Assembly (NCBI GenBank): GCA_900539655.1
Contig: UQCR01000010.1
Span: forward strand, 27,199-91,198
Reading direction: 5' to 3'
From: an uncultured Robinsoniella sp.
GTDB lineage: Bacteria; Bacillota; Clostridia; Lachnospirales; Lachnospiraceae
DNA: 64,000 bases
Every line of letters starts with the position of its first letter. The stretch's first letter is position 1. Made by a program: the position numbers and the translations under genes. Shown piece by piece: positions 1-8,326 of the stretch. Below the pieces are notes generated by a model. The model was not told the DNA's origin. It was given only the letters and a program-made list of their open reading frames with translations, and made no database searches.

Positions 1-2
1 AG

Positions 3-1328
3 ACACCTATATGGAAAATATTAATGGAATTATGCCCGCCTGTGATGCTGGCATTGTTGATTCAGTCTGTCTACAATATTGTGGACAGCTATTTTGTTGC
101 ACAGTATTCGGCAGAAGGATTGACAGCGTTATCGATTATTTTTCCAATCCAGCTTTTGATGACTGCCATTGCAACGGGAACCGGTACCGGAATTAACATT
201 CTGATCTCCAGAATGGATGGGGCTGGTGATGTTAAATATCAGAATAATATCGTTAAAAGCGGACTCTTTTTAGGGCTGATCAACTTTCTGGTGTTCGCAG
301 TAACCGGACTGTTGTGCATGAATGCCTATTGCAACTTTTCTTCAAACCAGGCGCTGGTGCGGGAAATGGGAATTCAGTACTGCCAGATTATCTTTGCTTT
401 TTCCCTTGGCATGTTTCTGGAAGCAAACTGCACCAAGATATTGCAGGCAAAAGAAAATATGCTGCTTCCAATGTATGCCCAAATTGCCGGAGCACTCATC
501 AATGTTGTCTTAGACCCTCTGCTGATTTTCGGTCATTTGGGATTCCCTGCAATGGGAATTCAGGGTGCTGCCATTGCTACGGTTATAGGACAGTGGTGTG
601 CCATGCTGATCGTCCTTGCTGCCGTTTTGCATAAATGTCCGCTGAAAGGGAAAATAACTCTGAGGAACTGCATTTTAATTTACAAAACAGGACTTCCTTC
701 CATCATTATGCAGTCTCTGTATACGCTTTATATGGTGGGGCTGAATTTGATTTTAAAGCAATTTACGGAAAGTGCGGTCACGGTACTGGGAATTTATTAT
801 AAATTACAGACCTTCTTCTTTATTCCACTTATGGGATTACAGCAGGTCATCCTGCCTATCATCAGCTTCAACTATGGGGCAAAAGACTATGTGCGCGTGA
901 AGCAGACTCTTCGCTGTTCCATTGCAGTTTCCTGTGTGGTAATGTTGGTGGGATGTATCATATTTAATGCAATACCGGAAAAGCTGATATTGATTTTTTC
1001 AAAAAACCAGGAAATTTTGGAGATCGGACGTTCAGCGCTGCGTATTATTTCTGTCAGTTTTATACCCGCGGCTTTTGTCATAATGTTTACTGTTTATTTT
1101 CAGGGAGTTAACAAAGGAAATGCCAGTATCAGTGTGACGATTCTGCGTCAGATCATTCTTCTGGTACCATTGGCATGGCTGTTTCATTTTAAAGGTCTTT
1201 TCTTTGTATGGTTCACTTTTCCGGTTACAGAGATTCTGGCACTGTTCTTTTGTACATGGCTTTATAAAAAAGAGATGGAAACCGGAAAGAAATATCCGGA
1301 AACTTTAAAGACAATTGAAGAAATTTAA
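3..1328 (+). CDS. MATE family multidrug/cation antiporter (5' end outside window)
   Basis: Membrane exporter that would move drugs or metabolites out of the cell in exchange for Na+ or H+. The reading frame is open from base 3 and encodes TPIWKIL before the first ATG at 24; this matches the N-terminal TPIWKLL-type opening of MATE proteins, so the gene starts upstream of the window and the ATG at 24 is internal. About 441 residues are visible, with around 12 hydrophobic segments in two MatE halves. Motifs typical of the family are IQSVYNIVDSYFVAQY near the start and the Pro/Gly-rich GLPSIIMQSLYT in the second half. It ends in a charged cytoplasmic tail. Substrate cannot be told from sequence. 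Confidence 0.93.
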   Translation, partial: TPIWKILMELCPPVMLALLIQSVYNIVDSYFVAQYSAEGLTALSIIFPIQLLMTAIATGTGTGINILISRMDGAGDVKYQNNIVKSGLFLGLINFLVFAVTGLLCMNAYCNFSSNQALVREMGIQYCQIIFAFSLGMFLEANCTKILQAKENMLLPMYAQIAGALINVVLDPLLIFGHLGFPAMGIQGAAIATVIGQWCAMLIVLAAVLHKCPLKGKITLRNCILIYKTGLPSIIMQSLYTLYMVGLNLILKQFTESAVTVLGIYYKLQTFFFIPLMGLQQVILPIISFNYGAKDYVRVKQTLRCSIAVSCVVMLVGCIIFNAIPEKLILIFSKNQEILEIGRSALRIISVSFIPAAFVIMFTVYFQGVNKGNASISVTILRQIILLVPLAWLFHFKGLFFVWFTFPVTEILALFFCTWLYKKEMETGKKYPETLKTIEEI

Positions 1329-1504
1329 AAAAATACTTACGAAACCTTGATTTTTATGATATACTTACCTCCGATAAAATTACATAACGACAAAAATACT
1401 TTGGTTTTAATTGGAAACGATACATGTGTGCATTTTGCTCGCCTGATTAACGAACAACACACGTGTATTTTTGCGCACTTTTTTAAGAGAAGGAGATTTA
1501 AAAA

Positions 1505-1999
1505 ATGCCAAAAACCAAAGCACAAAATATTATTTTCACAATTCTCATGGCCTTCGCCATGGTCTATGCTATGATCTGTTATAACATAGCAATCAATCTG
1601 GGCGGAATGACTAACGAAGTATTTCTTCTGGCTTTTCATGAACTGGTTATTATGTGGCCGCTTGCATTTGTACTGGAATTTTTTGTGGTCGAAAAACTGT
1701 CACACCTCATTGCTTTTCGTGTTGTAACCCCGAAAGACCGCCCTGTATTTATAACGCTGGCAATATCCTGCGTTATCGTATGCCTGATGTGCCCTGTAAT
1801 GAGTCTGGCTGCAGCGATCCTTTTTAAACATCCGGGTAAAGAAATTATTGCAGTTTGGTTCCAGACAACAGTTATGAACTTTCCCATGGCACTATGCTGG
1901 CAGGTATTTTTTGCAGGTCCCTTTGTGAGACTTGTCTTCCGGTCTTTATTTAAAAAGCAGCTGGAAATCTGCGAACCACAACCGGGACCTGAGTGTTAA
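1505..1999 (+). CDS. DUF2798 family membrane protein
   Basis: Small integral membrane protein of 164 residues with about four hydrophobic segments; the family (DUF2798) has no established function. The start at 1505 is supported by AGGAG at about 1490 with good spacing. Residues 5-30, 45-65, 75-100 and 115-140 are the likely membrane spans; the conserved feel of NIIFTILMAFAMVYAM and FQTTVMNFPMALCWQ fits the family. It stands alone, 176 bases after the MATE gene, and its stop lies only 5 bases from the stop of the convergent MFS gene. No strong terminator was seen between them. Confidence 0.75.
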   Translation: MPKTKAQNIIFTILMAFAMVYAMICYNIAINLGGMTNEVFLLAFHELVIMWPLAFVLEFFVVEKLSHLIAFRVVTPKDRPVFITLAISCVIVCLMCPVMSLAAAILFKHPGKEIIAVWFQTTVMNFPMALCWQVFFAGPFVRLVFRSLFKKQLEICEPQPGPEC

Positions 2000-2004
2000 T
2001 TCAA

Positions 2005-3288
2005 TTAATTTAACTTTCTAAGCTCCGGGTTTCGATACCACAAAATGCTTGTGATAAATCCTAATATACCGGTGCACAGAAACATAACCGACATTCCGCT
2101 GCCGCTTCCGCCCCCCACAATCCCCTGAAGAAGCAGTGCAAGGGGATGACGGGTCTGCATAAACGGCTCAAATACATAATCTGCAAGAAAGCCTCCTGTA
2201 AGTATACCCATAGGAAGAGTCGCATACTGCACTGCATTTCGTACCGCAAATACCCTGCCCTGCATATCTTTGGGCAGGCTCTGGTATATAATCACATTTT
2301 GTCCTGCATTGATAAAAGGAATAGGCACACTGGCTGCAATCCCGGCAATACACCAGATCCAGATGTTTGATCCCAATCCCATCAGCAGATCACCTGCGAT
2401 AAAAGAAAATGCAGCAGAAAAGTAAATCATTTTAACCGGACTTTTCGGAAGTTTAAAGAATGAAACATATAATCCCCCTGCTATTCCACCCGCCCCAAGT
2501 AATCCGCTGACAGTCCCAAGTACAGTTTCGTTTCCACCACTTCGTGCCAAAAGCATTGCCGGAAGAATATTCTCGTAAGTGAGCCTTGAAAAGAAATTCA
2601 TAATAGCCATACTGATAATCATATACCACAGGCCTTTATTACTGAGCAAAAAGGAGATTCCTTCCCTGCACCCCTTGAAAATATCCCCTAAGGAACCGGA
2701 TATATCTTCCGTATTTTCAGAAATTTTAATATAAAATAGTAACACAGAAAAAGCAAACCAAAAGGTTAGCATATCGATTATTATAATACCCTCCATCCCC
2801 CAAAATGAGATGATGAACGAGGCAAGCATCGGCGTAACCACTGCCAACATGGATCCGGAAAGGGAATTCATGCCGCTTGCATTGGATAACTTATCTTCCG
2901 GCACAATGGTTCCAATCACCACGGAAGATGCAGGAGATTGAAACGAATTCATAAATCCCGTAATGATATTGACAATATAAATATGAACGATTCCCAGTTT
3001 TCCTATGATCAAAAGTATCACAATACTAAGGGAACACAAAAAAGAGACACTGTCAGACCAAAGCAGAATGCTTTTCTTTTTGTGCCTGTCCACGAAAGAA
3101 CCTGCGAACAGGCTTACAAGGACATAGGGAGCATAAGAAAAAAAGGTAAGCAGAGAAACAGTCATTGCTGAATTGGTCTGCTTATATGCCCAGATGATGA
3201 GGGCAAATCCGGTCATGGAGCTGCCAAGCTGTGACACGGTTTGTGAAGCCCAAAATACGATAAATTTTTTATATGGTTTATTTTCCAT
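2005..3288 (-). CDS. MFS transporter, Mef/MFS_3-type efflux pump
   Basis: Proton-driven exporter of 427 residues with 12 predicted membrane helices. The N-terminus (FIVFWASQTVSQLGSSMTGF) and loop 2-3 motif FAGSFVDRHKKKS match the MFS_3 group that contains macrolide efflux proteins Mef(A)/Mef(E). The start at 3288 has AAGGAG 8 bases upstream. That ribosome site lies on the right arm of a 9-bp hairpin, and a second inverted repeat and a 19-codon leader ORF lie further upstream (see 3295-3411), a layout typical of antibiotic-inducible translation attenuation. The drug specificity is not shown by the sequence; macrolide export is an inference from family and leader. Confidence 0.88.
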   Translation of the reverse strand: MENKPYKKFIVFWASQTVSQLGSSMTGFALIIWAYKQTNSAMTVSLLTFFSYAPYVLVSLFAGSFVDRHKKKSILLWSDSVSFLCSLSIVILLIIGKLGIVHIYIVNIITGFMNSFQSPASSVVIGTIVPEDKLSNASGMNSLSGSMLAVVTPMLASFIISFWGMEGIIIIDMLTFWFAFSVLLFYIKISENTEDISGSLGDIFKGCREGISFLLSNKGLWYMIISMAIMNFFSRLTYENILPAMLLARSGGNETVLGTVSGLLGAGGIAGGLYVSFFKLPKSPVKMIYFSAAFSFIAGDLLMGLGSNIWIWCIAGIAASVPIPFINAGQNVIIYQSLPKDMQGRVFAVRNAVQYATLPMGILTGGFLADYVFEPFMQTRHPLALLLQGIVGGGSGSGMSVMFLCTGILGFITSILWYRNPELRKLN

Positions 3289-3294
3289 TGGTTT

Positions 3295-3411
3295 TCTCCT
3301 TAAAAATTTATTTGATTTTTAAGTACAAAATCCAATGCGGACGAATTTATCTCATTTTACTCTGTACAAGCTTCGTCCTTCATCAGACCTTGTACAGAGA
3401 TAAACACTCAT
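3295..3411 (-). promoter_or_regulatory. Attenuator-like leader of the MFS gene with leader peptide ORF
   Basis: On the minus strand an ATG at 3411 opens a 19-codon ORF (MSVYLCTRSDEGRSLYRVK) ending at 3352. It overlaps an 11-bp perfect inverted repeat, CTCTGTACAAG at 3360-3370 and CTTGTACAGAG at 3389-3399. Closer to the gene, CTTAAAAAT (3299-3307) and ATTTTTAAG (3315-3323) form a 9-bp hairpin whose arm runs into the AAGGAG ribosome site. A third TTGTAC/GTACAA segment at about 3322-3329 could pair with either arm of the first repeat, allowing alternative folds. No strong ribosome site is visible for the leader ORF, which weakens the case. Confidence 0.5.
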
Positions 3412-3536
3412 TTTAATAAATCGCGGTAACAGCAGCAATTTTCCCACCTGCTTTCTATATATACGTTCTTATGTTTAAAGTGTAACGCATACTAATGCAA
3501 GCTGTCAATTCCTGAAACTGTTTTATAGAAACTCTA

Positions 3537-3719
3537 TCATAAATTCCGCAGATGGTACTTCTTTTGCTCACGCAGGACATTTTTCTGGTATTGATGGCAG
3601 GTGATGATTAAATAACAGCCATAAATGATCAGAAAAATTCCGTTTGCCCCTGAAAAGGACAGCAGCAATGTTTTGCTAAGAATTGCCTCTACAGGCGCAG
3701 AGGCAATGACAGGCGGACT
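3537..3719 (-). pseudogene. C-terminal scrap of an FtsX/BceB-type ABC permease
   Basis: Read on the minus strand from about 3719 to the TGA at 3537, the frame encodes ASAPVEAILSKTLLLSFSG, then GIFLIIYGCYLII and QYQKNVLREQKKYH. This looks like the last membrane helix and tail of a bacitracin-type (BceB) permease. It follows directly, in another frame, the histidine kinase scrap at 3676-3963, in the order expected for a bceRSAB-like locus. There is no start and no upstream domain, so it is a remnant left by deletion. Confidence 0.55.
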
Positions 3720-3963
3720 TGTGTATATTTTTTTCTTCTGATTGGATGCTTAATCCAATGCCCATATCATCTGCATATTTTTTACAGAGATAGAGTCCCA
3801 TTCCGGTAGAGCGCATATTTTTTCTTCCATTTTTTCCGGTGAAGCCTTTTTCAAAAACTCTTGGGAGGTCTTCAGAGGTAATGCCGCAACCATTGTCCCT
3901 TATGTAAAAATGCAGCAAATTATCCTGAAAAATGCCGGATTCTTCTGCAGATTTCATAACCAT
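3676..3963 (-). pseudogene. Histidine kinase C-terminal (HATPase) fragment, BceS-like
   Basis: Only the ATP-binding end of a sensor kinase remains: LHFYIRDNGCGI (N/G1 box), DLPRVFEKGFTGKNGR and STGMGLYLCKKYADDMG (G2 box). The wording of these boxes is that of BceS/YvcQ-type kinases that sense cell-wall antibiotics. The sensor, the phospho-accepting histidine and most of the gene are missing. The 5' side runs out of frame into a response regulator fragment and the 3' side into a permease fragment, so this is one piece of a deletion scar. Confidence 0.75.
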
Positions 3964-4135
3964 CTCTGCCCGGAAGGGAAATATCCAGCAGCAGGAGCTT
4001 ATAATCTCCGCTTTTAACGTAATCCTCTACCCGGTCAAAGTCATCCGCCAGCTTCACTTCATACCCATTGCTGTCCAGTTCCCGCGCCAGCTCTCTGCGA
4101 AGAATCCGGTCATCTTCTATTAATAACAGTTTCAT
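3920..4135 (-). pseudogene. Truncated response regulator receiver domain
   Basis: 71 residues of an OmpR-type receiver: MKLLLIEDDRILRRELAREL with the acidic pair D8-D9, and the phosphorylation site in LLLLDISLPGRDGYEICRRIR. It ends at a stop just after that point, without the rest of the receiver or the DNA-binding domain. GAGGAA stands 8 bases before its ATG, so the original start looks intact. The ATG overlaps the stop of the ceramidase-like gene (ATGA). It is the 5' part of a collapsed BceR-BceS-permease locus. Confidence 0.75.
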
Positions 4136-5412
4136 CCGTCTGAATTCCTCCCCACGGCATGATCAGCTACAAACCTGATTAATTCCGATGCCGAGTTCCT
4201 CTGCAGCGGAAAGACACGACCATGATACATGAAATAAAAAAGCATGGACCAGTAAACTTCATATCCGCCCATATCGAATTCTTCTTCCGTTGGAAAATAG
4301 CCTGTGCATCCATTGGTATAACCTCCAAAATAGAAAAAATCATTCTGGAGCAGCCGGGAAACATCCAGTGCAAATTCACACATTATTTCATTCGCAACAC
4401 CGCACAGGCAGAACGTATCCAGGAACAAATACTGGACTTCGATCTCTTCCTCCTGTACGTCTGTCTTATTTTCCAAAAGACGCTGTACTTCCCCAAGCCA
4501 CAGCGTACCATCAATGCCACATGCTTCCGCTGCTTCTTTGGCAATAGCAGCTGCCTGCTCATAGGTCGGTACATCTGCAAAAAGAGTGATTTTTCTGGAA
4601 TACATGGAGATGGTTTTAAGCGGTTGTGGTTCCAGGGATGCAATGACCGGCTCTGTCTGTAAAAGCACCGCCTGTGCCATGTCGTTCAGTGCCGTTTCTG
4701 AGCGGATAAAACGACTGTCACTGGCATCCGGCGGCAAAAGTTCTGATTGAAAATACTTTGGCGCTACATTTCCGGAAGCCCCCTGGGTTACCATAACCGG
4801 ACAGTTATATTTAGCTTGTAATACATCCCTTACGGTGCCGAAAAAATCCGGTGATATCTGGTAATTATCTGCTTTCAGTACGTTATTGTGTACAGACAGG
4901 CGAAGTAGGATTAACTTCAGCTCTTCGTCATTCGCTCCCCGGACTTCTAATATTCCGATCCTTTTGTCTACCGTATCACAGCCGCTGCGCCGGTTCAAAC
5001 CGATATCGGTATAGGCATTCCCCCATGCCGCGTATACAAAATCCATGTTTTGCAGTGCTTCTGCTACTCCAGATTTTATCTGACTGCAGAGAAATTGAAA
5101 ATACTCCGGGGCGCTGCTGTCATTAGGTGCCGAATGGCTATGCGTAAAACAGAGCATTACCTTCTCCCGGGGAACAGATAACAGCTTCCCAATTTCATCC
5201 CTCAAAAACTCTCCATGCTGTTTGGAAAAACCAATATGGTCGATTGCGGCAAGGCAGCCCATTTCATCAGCGGATTTCCATATGGCAATCTGTGCATACA
5301 GGGGATTCAGAATGCCTCTTGACCATTCATCCTGCCGTCCAAACCCAACTGTCTGAATGGAATCCGAAGGAGTAATATCTTTTTGTGAAAAACCCATTTT
5401 TATAGTGTTCAT
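4132..5412 (-). CDS. Neutral/alkaline ceramidase-like protein
   Basis: 426-residue protein resembling the N-terminal domain of neutral/alkaline non-lysosomal ceramidases. Supporting features are the opening GFSQKDITPSDSIQTVGFGR, the metal/active-site-like stretch VMLCFTHSHSAPNDS, and VTQGASGNVAPKYFQ. No signal peptide or membrane span is seen, so it is probably cytoplasmic, unlike true secreted ceramidases; the substrate may be another amide or sugar derivative. Its last codons read through what looks like the ribosome site of the truncated response regulator, so the C-terminus may have been altered by the neighbouring deletion. Stand-alone gene; function otherwise unknown. Confidence 0.65.
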   Translation of the reverse strand: MNTIKMGFSQKDITPSDSIQTVGFGRQDEWSRGILNPLYAQIAIWKSADEMGCLAAIDHIGFSKQHGEFLRDEIGKLLSVPREKVMLCFTHSHSAPNDSSAPEYFQFLCSQIKSGVAEALQNMDFVYAAWGNAYTDIGLNRRSGCDTVDKRIGILEVRGANDEELKLILLRLSVHNNVLKADNYQISPDFFGTVRDVLQAKYNCPVMVTQGASGNVAPKYFQSELLPPDASDSRFIRSETALNDMAQAVLLQTEPVIASLEPQPLKTISMYSRKITLFADVPTYEQAAAIAKEAAEACGIDGTLWLGEVQRLLENKTDVQEEEIEVQYLFLDTFCLCGVANEIMCEFALDVSRLLQNDFFYFGGYTNGCTGYFPTEEEFDMGGYEVYWSMLFYFMYHGRVFPLQRNSASELIRFVADHAVGRNSDG

Positions 5413-5523
5413 TTTGATTACCTCGTTTCTTTTTGTGTAAGAATCTTCTGCTTCGATTTATGCTTTAATAGCATGCAAATAAACACCGGATTATACTATT
5501 ATATCAGAGATGAAAATAAAAAC

Positions 5524-5563
5524 AAAGCACTGTATATTTTATAATTGTAATATACAGTGCTTT
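5524..5563 (-). terminator. Rho-independent terminator after the WYL/UDG operon and repeat tract
   Basis: Perfect 15-bp inverted repeat AAAGCACTGTATATT (5524-5538) and its complement (5549-5563) with a 10-base loop. On the minus strand it is followed by GTTTTTATTTT. It lies beyond the 12-bp repeat tract, so the tract should be part of the 3' untranslated region of the upstream operon. Confidence 0.75.
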
Positions 5564-5629
5564 AAGATATATAACTTTATTCTATACTTCGAACTTGACT
5601 TTAATTTTCTGAATTTTACATTGCCAGAA

Positions 5630-5866
5630 ATGATACTTGGAATGATTTTTATAATGATATCTAAAATAATACTTAAATGATACTTGAAATGATTATTTAA
5701 ATGATCCTTAAAATGATTCTTAAAATCATTCTTGAAATGATACTTGAAATCATTCTTAAAATGATTCTTAAAATCATTATTGAAATTATCCTTGAAATTA
5801 TTCTTGAAACGATTCTTGAAATCTCTTAAAATGATATTTCAAATAATAAATAAAAAGATACTTAAT
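5630..5866. repeat. Tract of about 20 degenerate 12-bp tandem repeats
   Basis: The unit on the plus strand is ATGATTCTTGAA or ATCATTCTTAAA; twelve consecutive units from 5677 to 5820 keep an exact 12-base register, with looser copies on both sides. Because 12 is a multiple of 3, both strands stay open. Plus strand 5701-5829 encodes a 42-residue Ile/Leu/Lys/Glu tetrapeptide repeat (MILKMILKIILE...) and the minus strand encodes a Phe-Lys-Asn-x repeat without an ATG. Neither has a clear ribosome site. It sits between the UDG-like gene and that operon's terminator. Confidence 0.85.
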
Positions 5867-5870
5867 ATGA

Positions 5871-6467
5871 TTACAGCCGAATGATCTCCAGCATATTGGC
5901 TATATCTTCTGCCGCCATCTCAAACTTAGATTTTTCGATCAGAATATTCTGACCGGTCATGATATAGGAGGGCATTATTCGGATGCCTTTATAGTAAAAT
6001 TCGCTGTTTCGCATTTTATAAGTTGAAATGGCTGGAATTGCATTTTTCCCGGAGGTTTTCTTGCTGATCAGATTGAACGCCTTTTTTGCAACGTCCCCCA
6101 TAAGCATAATTACTCTCAAATCAGGGAAAAGTGACAGCTCTTTTTCCAGAAACGGCAGGCTTTTTTCAATCTGGTCCCGACTTATTGCATATTCTGATTT
6201 TGGAACTTTTACTGCATTCGTAATATAAATGCCCAAATCAATTAGATCATTTATGGTGTCTGCGCAGGCACCAGCTTTTTGGAACAGAGGGATTGTCGTT
6301 TCTAAATATGCAGTCCTGCCACCGCCGTAAAAATCTTGTTCTGAATCGGCTGGAACTACCTCATTAATCATCACAGCCCGAATTTTTTCAGGCTGAATAT
6401 CAACATTACTAAACTGCATCCTATCGATTTTCCCAGACATACTCTCTAACTCTTTTTTTATATTCAT
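5871..6467 (-). CDS. Uracil-DNA glycosylase superfamily protein
   Basis: 198-residue protein with the look of the UDG fold: an N-terminal strand AVMINEVVPADSEQDFY in the place of the water-activating motif, a central VIMLMGDVAKKAFN strand-loop, and IRIMPSYIMTGQN in the place of the HPS loop. These motifs are diverged, so base-excision activity is uncertain. The start at 6467 is chosen because AAGGAG lies 8 bases upstream; the longer frame from 6500 would overlap the preceding gene by 29 bases. It follows the WYL regulator by 4 bases and is surely co-transcribed. A role in DNA repair or nucleic acid sensing is an inference. Confidence 0.7.
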   Translation of the reverse strand: MNIKKELESMSGKIDRMQFSNVDIQPEKIRAVMINEVVPADSEQDFYGGGRTAYLETTIPLFQKAGACADTINDLIDLGIYITNAVKVPKSEYAISRDQIEKSLPFLEKELSLFPDLRVIMLMGDVAKKAFNLISKKTSGKNAIPAISTYKMRNSEFYYKGIRIMPSYIMTGQNILIEKSKFEMAAEDIANMLEIIRL

Positions 6468-6471
6468 ATGA

Positions 6472-7383
6472 TTACTCCTTCCTGTGATGCTGTAATGCAC
6501 GCCTACAGCGTTCTATGATGTTCTCTCTTAACCGTTTCGGCGATATAATTTCCACTTGATCCCCAAAAGACATAATAAATTCATAAAGCCACTGGTTTTC
6601 CGGCACGGATGCTGTCACCCGATATCCATTTTCCAACTTTACAATATCCTGATCATCAAAAATATCATATATACGATAAGCCATTTCCTCCGGAAATTGC
6701 AGCACTATTTCCATTATCTTCCCTATATCTTCCGCCGTAGGAAATACTGTATCAGGGATTTCCATCTGTCTGCTAAACTCCTCTTTTGTAAGTGTGATTT
6801 CCTTCATTCTGGAAATCCGAAAAAGCCTGTTCCCAGACCGGCAGCGGCAGTAAGCATAAAGATACCATGCTTTGTCTTTATAAAATAATTTCAAAGGTTC
6901 CGCTTCTCTTTTCATACCAGTACCGGAAGGCGAATAATAAGTAAAGGAAATGACCCTGCTTTCCAAAATGGACTGCTTTAAAGTTTGGAATGTTTTTTGC
7001 TCATTTTCTCTGGAGATTCCCCAGCGTGATAAATCAGCCTCAATCCATTTTGTCTGGGCAGTTTGAAAAACAGCGCCCAGTTTTGTCAGAATATCCTCTG
7101 CATCCAGGTATTGTATTGCGCCAAGACTCTGCAGCCCCATCAAAATTTCCTGCTTTTCTTTATCCGATAAGATGGATTTATGCAGGACAAAATGATCCAG
7201 CAGCTGGATTCCACCCTTTCTGCCCGCTGTGACATAAATGGGAATACCGGCACTGCTGAGCGAATCAACATCCCTATAAATTGTTCGAATGGAAACTTCA
7301 AATTTTTCTGCAAGTTCCGGCGCAGTTGCCCGTCCTTTTTCTAAAAGATAATAGATGATTTTGAATAAACGCCCTTCGGACAT
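6472..7383 (-). CDS. HTH/WYL-domain transcriptional regulator (YafY type)
   Basis: 303-residue regulator. Residues 1-60 are a DeoR-like winged helix (LFKIIYYLLEKGRATAPELA, then FEVSIRTIYRDVDSLSSAG), residues about 120-215 are the WYL ligand-binding domain, and a WCX-like domain ends the protein. The start at 7383 (MSEGRLFK) follows GGGAGG by 8 bases; the frame is open further upstream but lacks a site there. WYL domains often sense nucleic acids or nucleotides and control DNA-damage or phage-response genes, which fits the tightly linked UDG-like gene downstream. The real target and ligand are unknown. Confidence 0.87.
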   Translation of the reverse strand: MSEGRLFKIIYYLLEKGRATAPELAEKFEVSIRTIYRDVDSLSSAGIPIYVTAGRKGGIQLLDHFVLHKSILSDKEKQEILMGLQSLGAIQYLDAEDILTKLGAVFQTAQTKWIEADLSRWGISRENEQKTFQTLKQSILESRVISFTYYSPSGTGMKREAEPLKLFYKDKAWYLYAYCRCRSGNRLFRISRMKEITLTKEEFSRQMEIPDTVFPTAEDIGKIMEIVLQFPEEMAYRIYDIFDDQDIVKLENGYRVTASVPENQWLYEFIMSFGDQVEIISPKRLRENIIERCRRALQHHRKE

Positions 7384-7611
7384 CGGATTTACCTCCCTCA
7401 ATAGATACTTACTATCATAACATGAAAAACCTGACAACGTATGTCAATATTATACACATCGAACCTATAATATTGTGTAATAAGGAAAATCAGAAGAAGC
7501 ATAACTACAAATAGAGTAATGGGATTGTTCCAGCGGCAGGCAAAGACATATATTACGCATCGCCGAGTGAATACAGCTCATTGTTGTGCAAAATATGTTA
7601 GGAGAAAGTAT

Positions 7612-8136
7612 ATGACGATAAAGAGGAAATATTTTCAAGATATTCTTTTATATGGTATTATTGCTGTGTATTTTATAATTTTAATAGTTCTGCTATTTTT
7701 TAAGACAAGTTCATTCCGGTCAGTGAATTTAATGCCTTTCAGATTTATAGTGGATTATGTTATTAATGATGGCACTCTTGCATTTTCTAATGTAATTGGC
7801 AATATTTTTATGTTCGTTCCCATGGGCATTTATCTGGCGCTGATTAATAACAAAAAGACTCTATTGGGAAATGTGACAATCATTTTACTGTTTAGTATAG
7901 CTGCTGAGATTTTGCAGTATGTACTCAAGGTTGGGACAACGGATATCGATGATGTGATTTTGAATGGTATCGGAGGGTTTTTGGGAATTATTTGTTATAG
8001 AGTATTATTTATGGTATTTAAAGAAAAAGTATACCGTGTAATTAAAATACTTTCATTAATTGTGGGAGGCGTTTTTATTCTTTTGTTCACGTGTTTACAT
8101 TTTGGGGTCTTTGGATTTAAAATCCGAATCATATAA
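7612..8136 (+). CDS. VanZ family membrane protein
   Basis: 174-residue protein with four to five hydrophobic segments. The VanZ hallmark regions are visible: NVIGNIFMFVPMGIYLALI, ILQYVLKVGTTDIDDVILN and the following GIGGFLGIICYRV. The start at 7612 has AGGAG about 8 bases upstream; the longer frame from 7519 lacks support. VanZ proteins can give low-level teicoplanin resistance, but most genomic copies have no known role. The gene stands alone and ends before a very strong terminator. Confidence 0.85.
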   Translation: MTIKRKYFQDILLYGIIAVYFIILIVLLFFKTSSFRSVNLMPFRFIVDYVINDGTLAFSNVIGNIFMFVPMGIYLALINNKKTLLGNVTIILLFSIAAEILQYVLKVGTTDIDDVILNGIGGFLGIICYRVLFMVFKEKVYRVIKILSLIVGGVFILLFTCLHFGVFGFKIRII

Positions 8137-8197
8137 TATCTTATTAACTTTCGTTTAATTAACAATAATGAGGACATCAGACTGTCTGAATTATGTA

Positions 8198-8246
8198 CCG
8201 CCTCCAAAAGTCAGACTCTTAATCTGACTTTTGGAGGTCGGTTTTT
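8198..8246 (+). terminator. Strong rho-independent terminator after vanZ-like gene
   Basis: Stem of about 17 bp (CCGCCTCCAAAAGTCAGA pairing with its near-perfect complement at 8223-8241), a short loop and a TTTTT run. It lies 62 bases after the VanZ stop. Confidence 0.9.
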
Positions 8247-8326
8247 ATCCATGTATGAATAATGATATGATAGAAACTGAGTTTATCTGCAGACTGAGTT
8301 CTTGCAACGCAAGATCTTTACGGTAT

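Noticed and set aside
24..1328. MATE gene starting at the ATG at 24
   Set aside because: The frame is open upstream and encodes residues typical of MATE N-termini, so the gene starts before the window.
4222..4662. 146-residue plus-strand ORF opposite the ceramidase-like gene
   Set aside because: Low-quality composition and full overlap with a coherent gene on the other strand; a shadow.
5701..5829. A real gene for the 42-residue Ile/Leu/Lys/Glu peptide
   Set aside because: No ribosome site, and the frame exists because the repeat unit is 12 bases; kept as a repeat, not as a CDS.
5630..5866. CRISPR array
   Set aside because: The units are contiguous 12-bp repeats without spacers and no cas genes are near.
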